Source of the DNA: UBA5868 sp964482025 | Lineage (GTDB): Bacteria > Pseudomonadota > Gammaproteobacteria > Pseudomonadales > Cellvibrionaceae | Direction of reading: 5' to 3' | DNA length: 14,249 bases | Assembly (NCBI GenBank): GCA_964482025.1 | Contig: CAYZVN010000075.1 | Location: 1 to 14,249, forward strand | Part shown: positions 6,752 through 14,110 of the stretch, in pieces | How the letters are laid out: every line of letters begins with the position of its first letter | Position numbering within the stretch: the stretch's first letter is position 1 | The notes under the pieces: model-generated | Database searches by the model: none | Told to the model about the DNA's origin: nothing | Seen by the model: only the letters and a program-made list of their open reading frames with translations | Position numbers and translations under genes: made by a program

Positions 6752-7930
6752 ATGTCCTCTGCCAATTCCCCTTCTCGCATCGCCCACCTGGATATGGACG
6801 CGTTTTTTGCGTCAGTGGAGTTGTTGCGCTACCCAGAACTGCGCGGCTTGCCGGTGGTGGTTGGTGGGCGCTCGGCGCACAAGCCGGTTGAGTTGGCGGA
6901 CGGAACGCGGCGTTATGCGCGCATGCGCGACTATGTTGGACGCGGCGTGGTAACCACCTCTACCTACGAAGCTCGAGCATTGGGTGTGTTTTCGGCCATG
7001 GGCACCATGAAGGCCGCCAAATTGGCGCCGGATGCGATTCTGTTGCCGGCGGATTTCGAGGCCTATCGCCATTATTCATTGCTGTTTAAAAAAGCCGTTG
7101 CCGACATTGCCCCGCGCATTGAAGATCGTGGCATTGACGAAATTTATATCGACTTGACGGCCCACCCGGAAGATAGCCGGACCTTGGCAACACGGCTAAA
7201 AGAGGCGGTGCGAGCGGCGACGAATTTGACGTGCTCGATCTGTGTGGCGGACAACAAATTACTCGCCAAAATGGGCTCGGAATTGGACAAGCCCGATGGC
7301 CTAACAATTTTGCGGCGCGAGGATATACCAACGCGCATCTGGCCCTTAGCCGTTGGCAAGATCAATGGTATCGGCCCTAAAACAAATGCAAAATTAAACG
7401 AGTTAAACATTCACACGATTGGCGATTTGGCGGCGGCCAGCCTGGAATTTCTGCGCGACCACTTTGGCCAAAATACCGCTGACTGGCTGCATGCGTCCGC
7501 TCGTGGTGAAGATGATCGCCCCTTTACTACGCACTCTTCATCCAAATCCATCAGTCGCGAAACCACTTTCGAGCGCGATCTGCACGCGCGCCAAGACCGC
7601 GAACAACTCACACCCATATTTACTCACCTGTGTACGCGCTTATCGGCGGATTTAAAACGCAAAGGCTATTTGGCGCGCACCATTGGCATTAAATTGCGCT
7701 ACACCGATTTTCGTCGCATCAGCCGCGATCTCACCTTACCGACGCCCACTGATGATCCCGCTCTTATTCGCCGCGCCGCTGGTGAATGTTTGCGCCGCGC
7801 CGATTTGCGTCACAAATTCCGCTTGCTCGGAGTGAGAGCCAGTAGCTTGATCAAGCGTGAAGACGTGCAAGAAGAGCTTGGGTACCAGTGGGATTTATTC
7901 GAAGAAAATCACGATGAAGAGGCAAAGTAG
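6752..7930 (+). CDS. dinB: Y-family translesion DNA polymerase (DinB / Pol IV type)
   Basis: The 392 residues form an error-prone polymerase that extends past damaged template bases. Catalytic metal ligands are visible as D14 in HLDMDAFFAS and D129-E130 in DRGIDEIYID. F19 sits at the usual steric-gate position. The helix-hairpin-helix-like GIGPKTNAKL and a little-finger region (KSISRETTFERDL onward) follow. Near the C-terminus QWDLF (379-383) matches a sliding-clamp binding motif. Compared with E. coli DinB there are about 20 extra residues after VVVGG (SAHKPVELADGTRRYARMRDY), and the SLDE motif reads GIDE. That combination is one I associate with Burkholderia/Ralstonia-type DinB proteins, suggesting a distinct subfamily or lateral transfer. 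No SOS (LexA) box is obvious just upstream, and no imuA, imuB or recA-like partner is adjacent. Confidence 0.9.
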   Translation: MSSANSPSRIAHLDMDAFFASVELLRYPELRGLPVVVGGRSAHKPVELADGTRRYARMRDYVGRGVVTTSTYEARALGVFSAMGTMKAAKLAPDAILLPADFEAYRHYSLLFKKAVADIAPRIEDRGIDEIYIDLTAHPEDSRTLATRLKEAVRAATNLTCSICVADNKLLAKMGSELDKPDGLTILRREDIPTRIWPLAVGKINGIGPKTNAKLNELNIHTIGDLAAASLEFLRDHFGQNTADWLHASARGEDDRPFTTHSSSKSISRETTFERDLHARQDREQLTPIFTHLCTRLSADLKRKGYLARTIGIKLRYTDFRRISRDLTLPTPTDDPALIRRAAGECLRRADLRHKFRLLGVRASSLIKREDVQEELGYQWDLFEENHDEEAK

Positions 7931-8051
7931 CGGGGTTTTTTGATGAATGACGTTTGCCCATCAAATGAGTGATTGAAACAATAAATACGTAAATTCTGCG
8001 AACTTCGTCCGCTCAATTTTCGATCAAGTTCTCCTTCCGGACAGGCAAACC

Positions 8052-8080
8052 TTGAGCATCCTGCGCAATGGGCTTAACAT
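8052..8080 (+). promoter_or_regulatory. Candidate sigma-70 promoter for the zinc-ribbon gene
   Basis: TTGAGC (8052-8057) and TAACAT (8075-8080) are separated by exactly 17 bases; each matches four of six consensus positions. This would give a 5' leader of roughly 30 bases before the ATG at 8118. It is moderate evidence only. Confidence 0.35.
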
Positions 8081-8117
8081 CTGCACACTTTTCGACCGAG
8101 CAGACAGCGAGACCACT

Positions 8118-8871
8118 ATGGAATTTCTAACAAGACCTTGTCTGAAGTGCCAAAATCCAATGAACGGTGGCGTGTACCGCGCCCTTTATCTTTGTCCTCA
8201 CTGCTTTTTTGAGCACGAAGGCGGCAAGAAAAAGAAGCGCCGTGGCAAAGTCGCGACCGCGACCAGCGATGTAGACACCCTACGAACGGAGGCAGTGAAG
8301 GCAGACAGGGCGGCAGTTACCCCAGGCATCATGGAGGTTGAGGAGATCTACGCGGACGAAGTCGCGGCGGTCGAACCNNNNNNNNNNNNNNNNNNNNNNN
8401 NNNNNNNNNNNNNNNNNNNNNNNNNNNNNNNNNNNNNNNNNNNNNNNNNNNNNNNNNNNNNNNNNNNNNNNNNNNNNACAAGCGCCGGCAGAACCTGTGC
8501 AAGCAGCGGCGCGACAGACGGCCACGGTTGTTTTAACCACTAAAGCATTGAGCGAGCAAACGGTAGTGGCGCTGTTGGAAGAAGTGACTGCCGACTGTGT
8601 GCTCAATTTAAAAGTGACGCCGGATTTGATCAGCAACGGCAAATTCATTGGCGCCAAGAGCGAAAAAGTGAAAGCGGCGCTGGAGCAGGGCAAAAAACAT
8701 GTGCTTAACCAGTTGCGCCAAAAGGCCCAAGAGCGCGGTGCGAATATCGTGACCGATATCTCAGTGAAAAACGCGGTGAAAACCACCGATTCACAAAGCG
8801 TCAGAATTATTGTGAAAGCCGCTGGGCAGGCGGCTGTTGTCGAAACAGCGGCAGAAGCCAGCGAAGCCTAA
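8118..8871 (+). CDS. Zinc-ribbon protein with C-terminal YbjQ-like domain, interrupted by an assembly gap
   Basis: Before the gap, 87 residues show a zinc ribbon (C8-x2-C11, then C26-x2-C29, with YLCPHCFFEHEGG), a basic KKKKRRGK patch and an acidic stretch. After the gap, 130 residues continue from an Ala/Pro/Gln-rich linker into VVLTTKALSEQTVVALLEE, then KVKAALEQGKKHVLNQLRQKAQERGANIVTDISV and SQSVRIIVKAAG. The latter resembles the YbjQ/UPF0145 fold (a helix rich in Ala and Arg, GANxVxxxxI, then a final strand). That assignment is a remote resemblance. The halves are in different frames across the 100 Ns, as expected if the N run is a placeholder, so I treat them as one gene; the gap could instead hide a gene boundary. 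GCGAG seven bases upstream supports the ATG, and an intrinsic terminator follows the stop. Function is unknown; metal binding is likely for the first domain. Confidence 0.6.
8378..8477. other. Assembly gap (100 N)
   Basis: Exactly 100 Ns is a common scaffolding placeholder, so the true distance is unknown. The flanks are rich in Ala, Glu and Pro codons, which suggests that a repetitive linker defeated assembly. Confidence 0.95.
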
Positions 8872-8894
8872 ACGTTAAAAGATGTGATGGCGAG

Positions 8895-8926
8895 AAAGCC
8901 AACCCACGAGTGGGTTGGCTTTTTTT
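8895..8926 (+). terminator. Rho-independent terminator
   Basis: AAAGCCAACCCA pairs perfectly with TGGGTTGGCTTT around loop CGAG, followed by more Ts (seven in a row in all). It ends the zinc-ribbon/YbjQ-like transcript 24 bases after its stop. Read from the other strand the tail is TTTCTCG, so it may also give weak termination for the converging GH43 gene. Confidence 0.95.
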
Positions 8927-8930
8927 GTGG

Positions 8931-10628
8931 TTATTGATTGTGCGCCGGCGCATCCACGCGCGCGTGCAGGCCCAGATAGGTGCCGACAAACCCACCCGCT
9001 TTTTGCGTACTCAGGATAGTGGCATCCAAGTTTTCCGCTACCGGTAACCATTGCTCTTCACCGGCTGGACGATAATAAAAGCTGATGGTGTCCACCTCCG
9101 CGGCAATTTTGAACTCCAAGTGGCTACCCGGTTTGGCGACCTCGACGGATTGAATTTCGGCAGGCAGCGAATGCTCGGCCTTTTCCAAAAAGACTCTATA
9201 GCCCTTCTCACTGCGAGTAGCGCCGAGGAAGTAGTGCGACTGCTCACTTTGGAAGGCGATGATGCCGGCTTTTACCTGCTGGCTTAGCGGCAAGTCGAGG
9301 CGGGTGCTGGTGTCGAAAGTCCAGTGGTGCTGGCGGCGGCCAATAAACGCTGGCTGCGAGGAATCCGCCATGCTGACCGGGCGCGCTTTTAGGGTGACGC
9401 CTTTGCCTTTATTGAGCACATAGGGGTTTTCGTTGGAAGTCCGCAGCATGTTCCACTCAAAGCCCAGCTGGTCGCTGGAAAAATCATCGTGCCAAGTGAA
9501 ATTGCCAGTCAAGGTGACCGCATTTTCGGTTGGCTTCAGGCCCTTAGGCGCCGGTAGCTGATAGGGAATTTCCGTTTTTGCCGGCAGTATATGCGGCCAG
9601 CCATCTTTCCAGGTCACCGGCAGCAAAAAGGTCTCGCGGCCTATATTGAAAAAATCCCGGTTGTAATTGCGAGTGGCCAAAAACACCGCCCACCATTCAC
9701 CCGCTGGGGTTTGCACCATGTCGGCATGACCGGCAGTGGCGATGGGGTTTTCGCGATCGGGATCGAGGTCGCGCTGGGTGAGAATCGGATTGTTTTCGTA
9801 AGGAATAAAGGGATCGGATAACGACTTGGTGCGAAATACCACTTCAGAATGCTGATCCGCCGTGCCACCTTCGGCGCAGAACAGGTAATACCAGTCGTTA
9901 ATTTTGTAGATGTGCGGAGCCTCAATCCAAATCGGCTTTTTGCTCAGATCGGTTCCGCCATTGACCAATAAGGTGTCGGAGCCCGGCACAATTTTCTTGT
10001 TCTCAGGATCGTACTCCCACATCCAGATTGCACGGTGGCCGTCGTACAACGGCTCGCCCGGCGGTGGACCGTTGTGGGTGATGTACACCTTGCCGTCGTC
10101 ATCAAAAAACATGGAAGGATCTATACCGTCCACTTCCGGTAAAAAGATCGGGTCCGACCAGGGACCGGCGGGATCGGTGGCCGTGACGATAAAGTTACCA
10201 CCGCCGTCGACGTTGGTGGTGATCATGTAGAAAGTGCCGTCGTGGTAGCGAATCGCCGGGGCAAAAATGCCGCGCGAGACTCCCGCGTCCACAATGTTCA
10301 CTTGCTCAGGGCGCGTCAGCACATAACCCAGCGATTCCCAATTCACTAAGTCTGTACTCTTAAAGATAGGTACGCCGGGGAAGTAGGCGAACGACGAGGA
10401 GACCACATAGAAGGCGTCGCCGGCACGAGTGATACTCGGGTCGGGATAAAAGCCCGCCAGAATCGGGTTTTGAAAGTGTCCGGCCGGCGGTGGCTCGGCA
10501 AACACGGCATCCTTGCCCTCATAGGAAAACCAGGCGAAGCGAGCCGTTGGGTCGCCCGGCTCGCTGATTTGCGCGCAGCTGCAGAGGGCGCCCATCAGAG
10601 CACCGAGAAAAGTGAGTTTCTTTATCAT
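8931..10628 (-). CDS. GH43 family lipoprotein, beta-xylosidase / alpha-L-arabinofuranosidase type
   Basis: The 565 residues begin with a signal peptide and lipobox LCSC (C18), so the enzyme should be membrane-anchored. The five-bladed propeller of GH43 spans about 50-360. The catalytic triad is seen as general base D63 in GFYPDPSI, pKa-modulating D170 in DGIDPSMFFDDDGK and general acid E236 in IWIEAPHIYK. The C-terminal part (about 378-565, from WHDDFSSDQLGFEWNMLR) fits the beta-sandwich found at the end of XynB-like GH43 enzymes. The most likely job is removing xylose or arabinose from short xylan fragments at the cell surface or in the periplasm; sequence alone does not separate the two activities. 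GGAG lies about 11 bases before the ATG. It converges with the zinc-ribbon gene and has no partner in an operon here. Confidence 0.9.
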   Translation of the reverse strand: MIKKLTFLGALMGALCSCAQISEPGDPTARFAWFSYEGKDAVFAEPPPAGHFQNPILAGFYPDPSITRAGDAFYVVSSSFAYFPGVPIFKSTDLVNWESLGYVLTRPEQVNIVDAGVSRGIFAPAIRYHDGTFYMITTNVDGGGNFIVTATDPAGPWSDPIFLPEVDGIDPSMFFDDDGKVYITHNGPPPGEPLYDGHRAIWMWEYDPENKKIVPGSDTLLVNGGTDLSKKPIWIEAPHIYKINDWYYLFCAEGGTADQHSEVVFRTKSLSDPFIPYENNPILTQRDLDPDRENPIATAGHADMVQTPAGEWWAVFLATRNYNRDFFNIGRETFLLPVTWKDGWPHILPAKTEIPYQLPAPKGLKPTENAVTLTGNFTWHDDFSSDQLGFEWNMLRTSNENPYVLNKGKGVTLKARPVSMADSSQPAFIGRRQHHWTFDTSTRLDLPLSQQVKAGIIAFQSEQSHYFLGATRSEKGYRVFLEKAEHSLPAEIQSVEVAKPGSHLEFKIAAEVDTISFYYRPAGEEQWLPVAENLDATILSTQKAGGFVGTYLGLHARVDAPAHNQ

Positions 10629-10977
10629 TTTTTAAAAGACTCCAGGTCAGAGTGACTTTGGCAATGGGACCGACCATTCAAACCTCGCGGCGCATTTTCG
10701 GCAAGGCGATTTTTACCCCTGGGTTGACGCTTATTTGTGAATCGTGTCGCATTTGCCCCCACGCGGCTCTGTGGGGCCCAAAGTCTGCACGGGTTTTACG
10801 ATAGTCGGCGCCACTTTGCGATAGAAGGGTGCAGATCGCGGTCGCCGGGGTGGCGAGGTGGCACAGCGCGGAGGGGGGAGGTGGCCAGCGGCGAGCGGGA
10901 GAATGTGGTCGCTCTGCGTGGTCAAGCGCCTCTTGCTCCCGCTAAACTAGCGCCTTTTAACACTACCTGGGCTTCCT
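10629..10977. other. Divergent intergenic region between GH43 and the MscS-like gene
   Basis: About 350 bases separate the two divergent starts, so promoters for both should lie here. I see TTGACG at 10724 as a possible + strand -35, but only a poor -10 (TCGCAT) at 17-base spacing. A small hairpin (CCCCAC/GTGGGG with an 8-base loop) lies at 10757-10776. No convincing gene or repeat is visible. The + frame open from 10737 is the out-of-frame shadow of the MscS-like gene plus this spacer. Confidence 0.6.
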
Positions 10978-11586
10978 ATGATTCCGAACCTCGGCATGCA
11001 GCTGCTTTACGCACTGCTCATCCTCCTCATCGCCTTTGGTATGCAACGCCTTATTATTCGCAGCATGAAACTGGCGCGGCGGCGCCAATGGCTGCCGCCA
11101 TCGGCGTCCGTCCTCCTGGGCAACTTCCTGCGCTGGGCCATTTGGGTTTGCGCCATTCTTTTTATGCTCGAACTTTTCGGCCTGCCCATCCGTTCCTTAT
11201 GGGCAGGTGTTCTGTCCGTCGCCTTGCTGGTCGCCATTGCGTTTGTGGCCTCTTGGAGCATCCTGGCCAACATCCTCAGCGCGGTTCTCATGTTGACCTT
11301 CTCTCGCGCTCGTATTGGCGACATAGTGGAGCTGCGCGATACCAAACAGGAGGAGGGGATACGCGGCAAGATTATTGATATCAACCTGTTCTTTGTAACG
11401 CTCGAAGAATTAAAGCCGGATCTTGCCATCAGCGAAAAGCTACCCGTCACCCAAGTGCCGTGTCACATGTTTTTCTTCCGCGTCACCCGCTGCTGGCGCG
11501 GTCAGTACACCCAGCCGTTAAAGGATGCCTTCAAAGAGGGGCAGATTATCACCGTGCCCGAGCAAAAGCAGAACCCCGAACCTTAA
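10978..11586 (+). CDS. Short MscS-family mechanosensitive channel-like protein
   Basis: The 202 residues contain hydrophobic helices at about 6-27, 48-68 and 77-108, then a small beta domain. The third helix with what follows (GVLSVALLVAIAFVASW, then ANILSAVLMLTFSRARIGDIVEL) matches the MscS pore helix TM3 entering the beta domain. RGKIIDINLFFVTLE corresponds to the conserved turn where MscS proteins read G-x-V-x-x-I-x-x-x-x-T. The protein ends soon after, so the alpha/beta C-terminal vestibule of E. coli MscS (286 residues) is largely absent, and the usual VPN motif reads VPCHMFFF. Family members release solutes on osmotic downshock; whether this short form gates is unknown. No good ribosome binding site precedes the ATG. 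Confidence 0.8.
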   Translation: MIPNLGMQLLYALLILLIAFGMQRLIIRSMKLARRRQWLPPSASVLLGNFLRWAIWVCAILFMLELFGLPIRSLWAGVLSVALLVAIAFVASWSILANILSAVLMLTFSRARIGDIVELRDTKQEEGIRGKIIDINLFFVTLEELKPDLAISEKLPVTQVPCHMFFFRVTRCWRGQYTQPLKDAFKEGQIITVPEQKQNPEP

Positions 11587-11674
11587 CAGGCACAAGCACT
11601 GGCCGCCTTCGCGGCTCGCAGCGCACAGCAAGAAGACAGCATGGAAGGACTAAGGTGTGAATAGGCGGCCGCCC

Positions 11675-11700
11675 AAAAGAAAAGCCCCGCAGGGGGGGCT
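11675..11700 (-). terminator. Second rho-independent terminator of the GH43-CBM6 gene
   Basis: On the - strand AGCCCC pairs with GGGGCT around a 6-base loop and runs into TTTTCTTTT. It lies just beyond the first terminator and would catch read-through. On the + strand the tail is ATATCAAG, so it does not look like a terminator for the MscS-like gene. Confidence 0.75.
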
Positions 11701-11714
11701 ATATCAAGATCAAG

Positions 11715-11741
11715 AAAAAGGGCACCGCATTTAGGTGCCCT
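11715..11741 (-). terminator. First rho-independent terminator of the GH43-CBM6 gene
   Basis: On the - strand AGGGCACC pairs with GGTGCCCT around a 7-base loop, followed by TTTTT, starting 8 bases after the stop codon. Confidence 0.85.
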
Positions 11742-11749
11742 CTGTACGC

Positions 11750-13933
11750 TTAGTTCAGCCGTCGCGTCCGGCCCAGCATTAACAGTCCACTGGCCAGCAA
11801 CAGAGCCCAAGGCGGTATTGCGCCACCTTTTGATGAGCCACCGCTGGATGAGGTGTCCCCGCCCGATGAGGAGCTGCTGGAAGACGAAGAGCTGCTCGAT
11901 GAACTGCTAGAAGAGCTGCTGCTCGAAGACGAACTGCTAGAAGATGACGAGGAGCTGAGCGCGGATTTCACCAATATGCCGCTTAAGGTGCCGTTATCCG
12001 CTTGCGTTGATACCGTAATGGTGAGTTTGCCGTCGTTTACCGTGGCATTGAATGGCGGCAGAGAGTAAGCAACATCGTGACCCGTCTCGGCAAATAAATC
12101 GAAGTTGCTCAGCACCGATTGATTTTCCACGTCCACACTGAACAACCGCGCTTCTTCTTCCTCTTGATACAACTCCGCAAAATGCAGGGTCAGGCTATAG
12201 GTACCGGCATCAACCGGAATGTCATAGGTAAAATCGCCGTAGCGCTCACTATTAAAAAGCTCGGAACTGTCCGCGCCCATAATAAAGTCCGCCGTTGCGT
12301 GCTCGGTGCCGTCCGTAAAGTAGATATCCGGCTGATAATAAACGTCTTTGTAATAAACCCCTTCGGCACTGCCAACGTTGATCGCCGCGATGACATCGGA
12401 GCTGTTTAAGGGCTCAAATCCGCTGGTGCCGTTTTCGGTTACTTTACAGGTTTGGCCCCACTCAGTACCCCAACCATCGCGGTCGATATCCGCTGCCATG
12501 TTGCAGCAAACAGGGAAGCCATCGGCGGTGCCGCAATCTTCTGGCTCACCGGTCACTTGATACCAGTTAAAGTTCAGGCGACCGCGCGCGCGAAAATACA
12601 GGTGATTCACCCCCGCAACACCATTTAGCGAGGCGGTCACCGTGCGGAAATTATTCAGGCCGCCCGTTGCGGGAACTTGAATGGTGCCGATGAGAGTGCC
12701 CGTTTCACTGCCGACGCGCACTTCTAAAGTGGTCGCCGTACTCGCCGCCACGTTGGCTTCAATCAGGTTGGCGCCGGAGCCAAAATCCACACCCGAGACG
12801 CGATACCAACTGTTGTTATTCATCTGCACATGCATAGTACCGTCGGCATTGCGCTCGGTTTCTATGCCGGACTGGCGATCAATAATTTCCGCTTCGGTTT
12901 TTTTGAAGGGATCAAAATTTTTGATTTGGGGTACGCCCTCTCGTGTCGGTGTTACCCGATTCATGGCGTCGCCGGTGTAGGTCAGCAAATCCACGTTCAT
13001 CGAGCGCTGATAAATACTGCCGGTGCCATTGCCGGGGCCGCTCGCCCACACGGTTTGGTTGTGGTAGAAGGCGTAGTGCTTACCTTTATATTCAATAAAC
13101 GAGTGGTGATTATTGCCGCTGTAATTATCCCAGGGCTGCGGAATTACCGTACCGCGATGGGTATAGCCGCGCATTGGATTGGTACTGGTCATGTACTCAA
13201 TCGTCGGCGCGCCGCCGGTGTAGTCTTTCGAATAAGTGAAGTAATAAATCCCATTGCGCTTATGAATGTAGGACGCCTCAAAAAAGTTTGGCGCATCCAC
13301 CGTCACCGCAGGCCCGTCCGGCCCCATCAAATCGTCGCGCAGCTTCACAATTCGCGCCTGGCCGGGGCCACCGCCGCCAAAGGTCACATACACGGAGTTG
13401 TCGTCATCCACCAGAACGCCCGGGTCAAACAGCCATTCCACATTAGCGTTTTGCGTATTCTGTGCGGTAATCACCGCCGAGCCTTTGATGTCTTTGTAAG
13501 GCCCTTCCGGCTTACTCGCTTCAAGAATGCCGAGGCCAGAAGTGACGTTGGGGAAGATGATGTAGAACTTACCGTCGCGCTCGAACATATCCGGCGCATA
13601 AGCGCCAAACGCCCAAGTAGTATGAGTTTTGGTGCCGAAAATAATGCCGTGATCCTGCCAGTTCACCATATCGTCCGTCGACCACAGAAAATAATCCTGT
13701 AAGTCGTCGTAGGAGGTGGAGCCTTCGTGGTCATGGGTGGTGATCACATAGACCCGATCATTAAACACCCGGGCTGAAGGGTCGGCGGTATAGACGTGAG
13801 ATACCAAAGGGTTATCGGCGACAGCGCCTGTTGCCGCGCCTGCCAGCAGGCAAGCGGCGATCAGATTACGCAACAATTTCCCAGACGCTCGGTACTTCCG
13901 TGAGCCTTTGGGAGCGTGATTAGGTCCAGTCAT
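11750..13933 (-). CDS. Secreted multidomain GH43 (arabinofuranosidase/xylosidase type) with CBM6, malectin-like, polyserine and GlyGly-CTERM-like tail
   Basis: The 727 residues carry, in order: a signal peptide (1-39, ending ATGAVA), a GH43 propeller (about 40-340) with D51 in YTADPS, D170 in LFDPGVLVDDD and E219 in FFEASYIHK as catalytic residues, a CBM6-like module (about 345-462, from EAEIIDRQSGIETE to FNWYQVTG), a short Cys-rich segment (467-496, with CCN and DRDGWGTEWGQTC) that recalls CBM10-like motifs, a malectin-like module (about 515-657, INVGS to LSGILVKS), 31 serines (660-690), and a tail of GGDTSSSGGSSKGG, a hydrophobic stretch and RTRRLN. The GH43 sequence is of the type found in arabinoxylan arabinofuranohydrolases, so debranching of arabinoxylan is the best guess. 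The start is preceded by AAAGAG; the frame continues upstream into repeats and those longer starts are rejected. Two tandem terminators follow. Confidence 0.88.
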   Translation of the reverse strand: MTGPNHAPKGSRKYRASGKLLRNLIAACLLAGAATGAVADNPLVSHVYTADPSARVFNDRVYVITTHDHEGSTSYDDLQDYFLWSTDDMVNWQDHGIIFGTKTHTTWAFGAYAPDMFERDGKFYIIFPNVTSGLGILEASKPEGPYKDIKGSAVITAQNTQNANVEWLFDPGVLVDDDNSVYVTFGGGGPGQARIVKLRDDLMGPDGPAVTVDAPNFFEASYIHKRNGIYYFTYSKDYTGGAPTIEYMTSTNPMRGYTHRGTVIPQPWDNYSGNNHHSFIEYKGKHYAFYHNQTVWASGPGNGTGSIYQRSMNVDLLTYTGDAMNRVTPTREGVPQIKNFDPFKKTEAEIIDRQSGIETERNADGTMHVQMNNNSWYRVSGVDFGSGANLIEANVAASTATTLEVRVGSETGTLIGTIQVPATGGLNNFRTVTASLNGVAGVNHLYFRARGRLNFNWYQVTGEPEDCGTADGFPVCCNMAADIDRDGWGTEWGQTCKVTENGTSGFEPLNSSDVIAAINVGSAEGVYYKDVYYQPDIYFTDGTEHATADFIMGADSSELFNSERYGDFTYDIPVDAGTYSLTLHFAELYQEEEEARLFSVDVENQSVLSNFDLFAETGHDVAYSLPPFNATVNDGKLTITVSTQADNGTLSGILVKSALSSSSSSSSSSSSSSSSSSSSSSSSSSSSSSSGGDTSSSGGSSKGGAIPPWALLLASGLLMLGRTRRLN
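11864..11956 (-). repeat. Polyserine linker tract, 31 consecutive Ser codons
   Basis: Thirty-one serine codons, again with all six types mixed, join the malectin-like module to the C-terminal sorting-like tail. The codon order differs from that of the tract in the CBM9-like gene, so there is no sign of recent copying between the two. Confidence 0.9.
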
Positions 13934-14110
13934 ATCAACTATCTCTTTATTATCGGTAAACGGGGACAGCATTAGGCCAATTATCATATAGTTTGACGTA
14001 CAAAAATTTATCCGACAGCTTCTCGTTTTTTGGCATTGGTACTGTTTTGGCTGCACCTCCATCACGGCCCTTAGCCCCGTACCCTCAAAATACCGCTCCC
14101 CAAGCGCTGC

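Noticed and set aside
8052..8117. TTG start adding 22 residues to the zinc-ribbon gene
   Set aside because: The added residues have no family character and the TTG coincides with a plausible -35 hexamer; ATG at 8118 with GCGAG is better.
10737..11378. A + strand open frame of 213 codons
   Set aside because: It overlaps the MscS-like gene in another frame, its product is Arg/His/Pro-rich with no recognisable domain, and it begins in the intergenic spacer.
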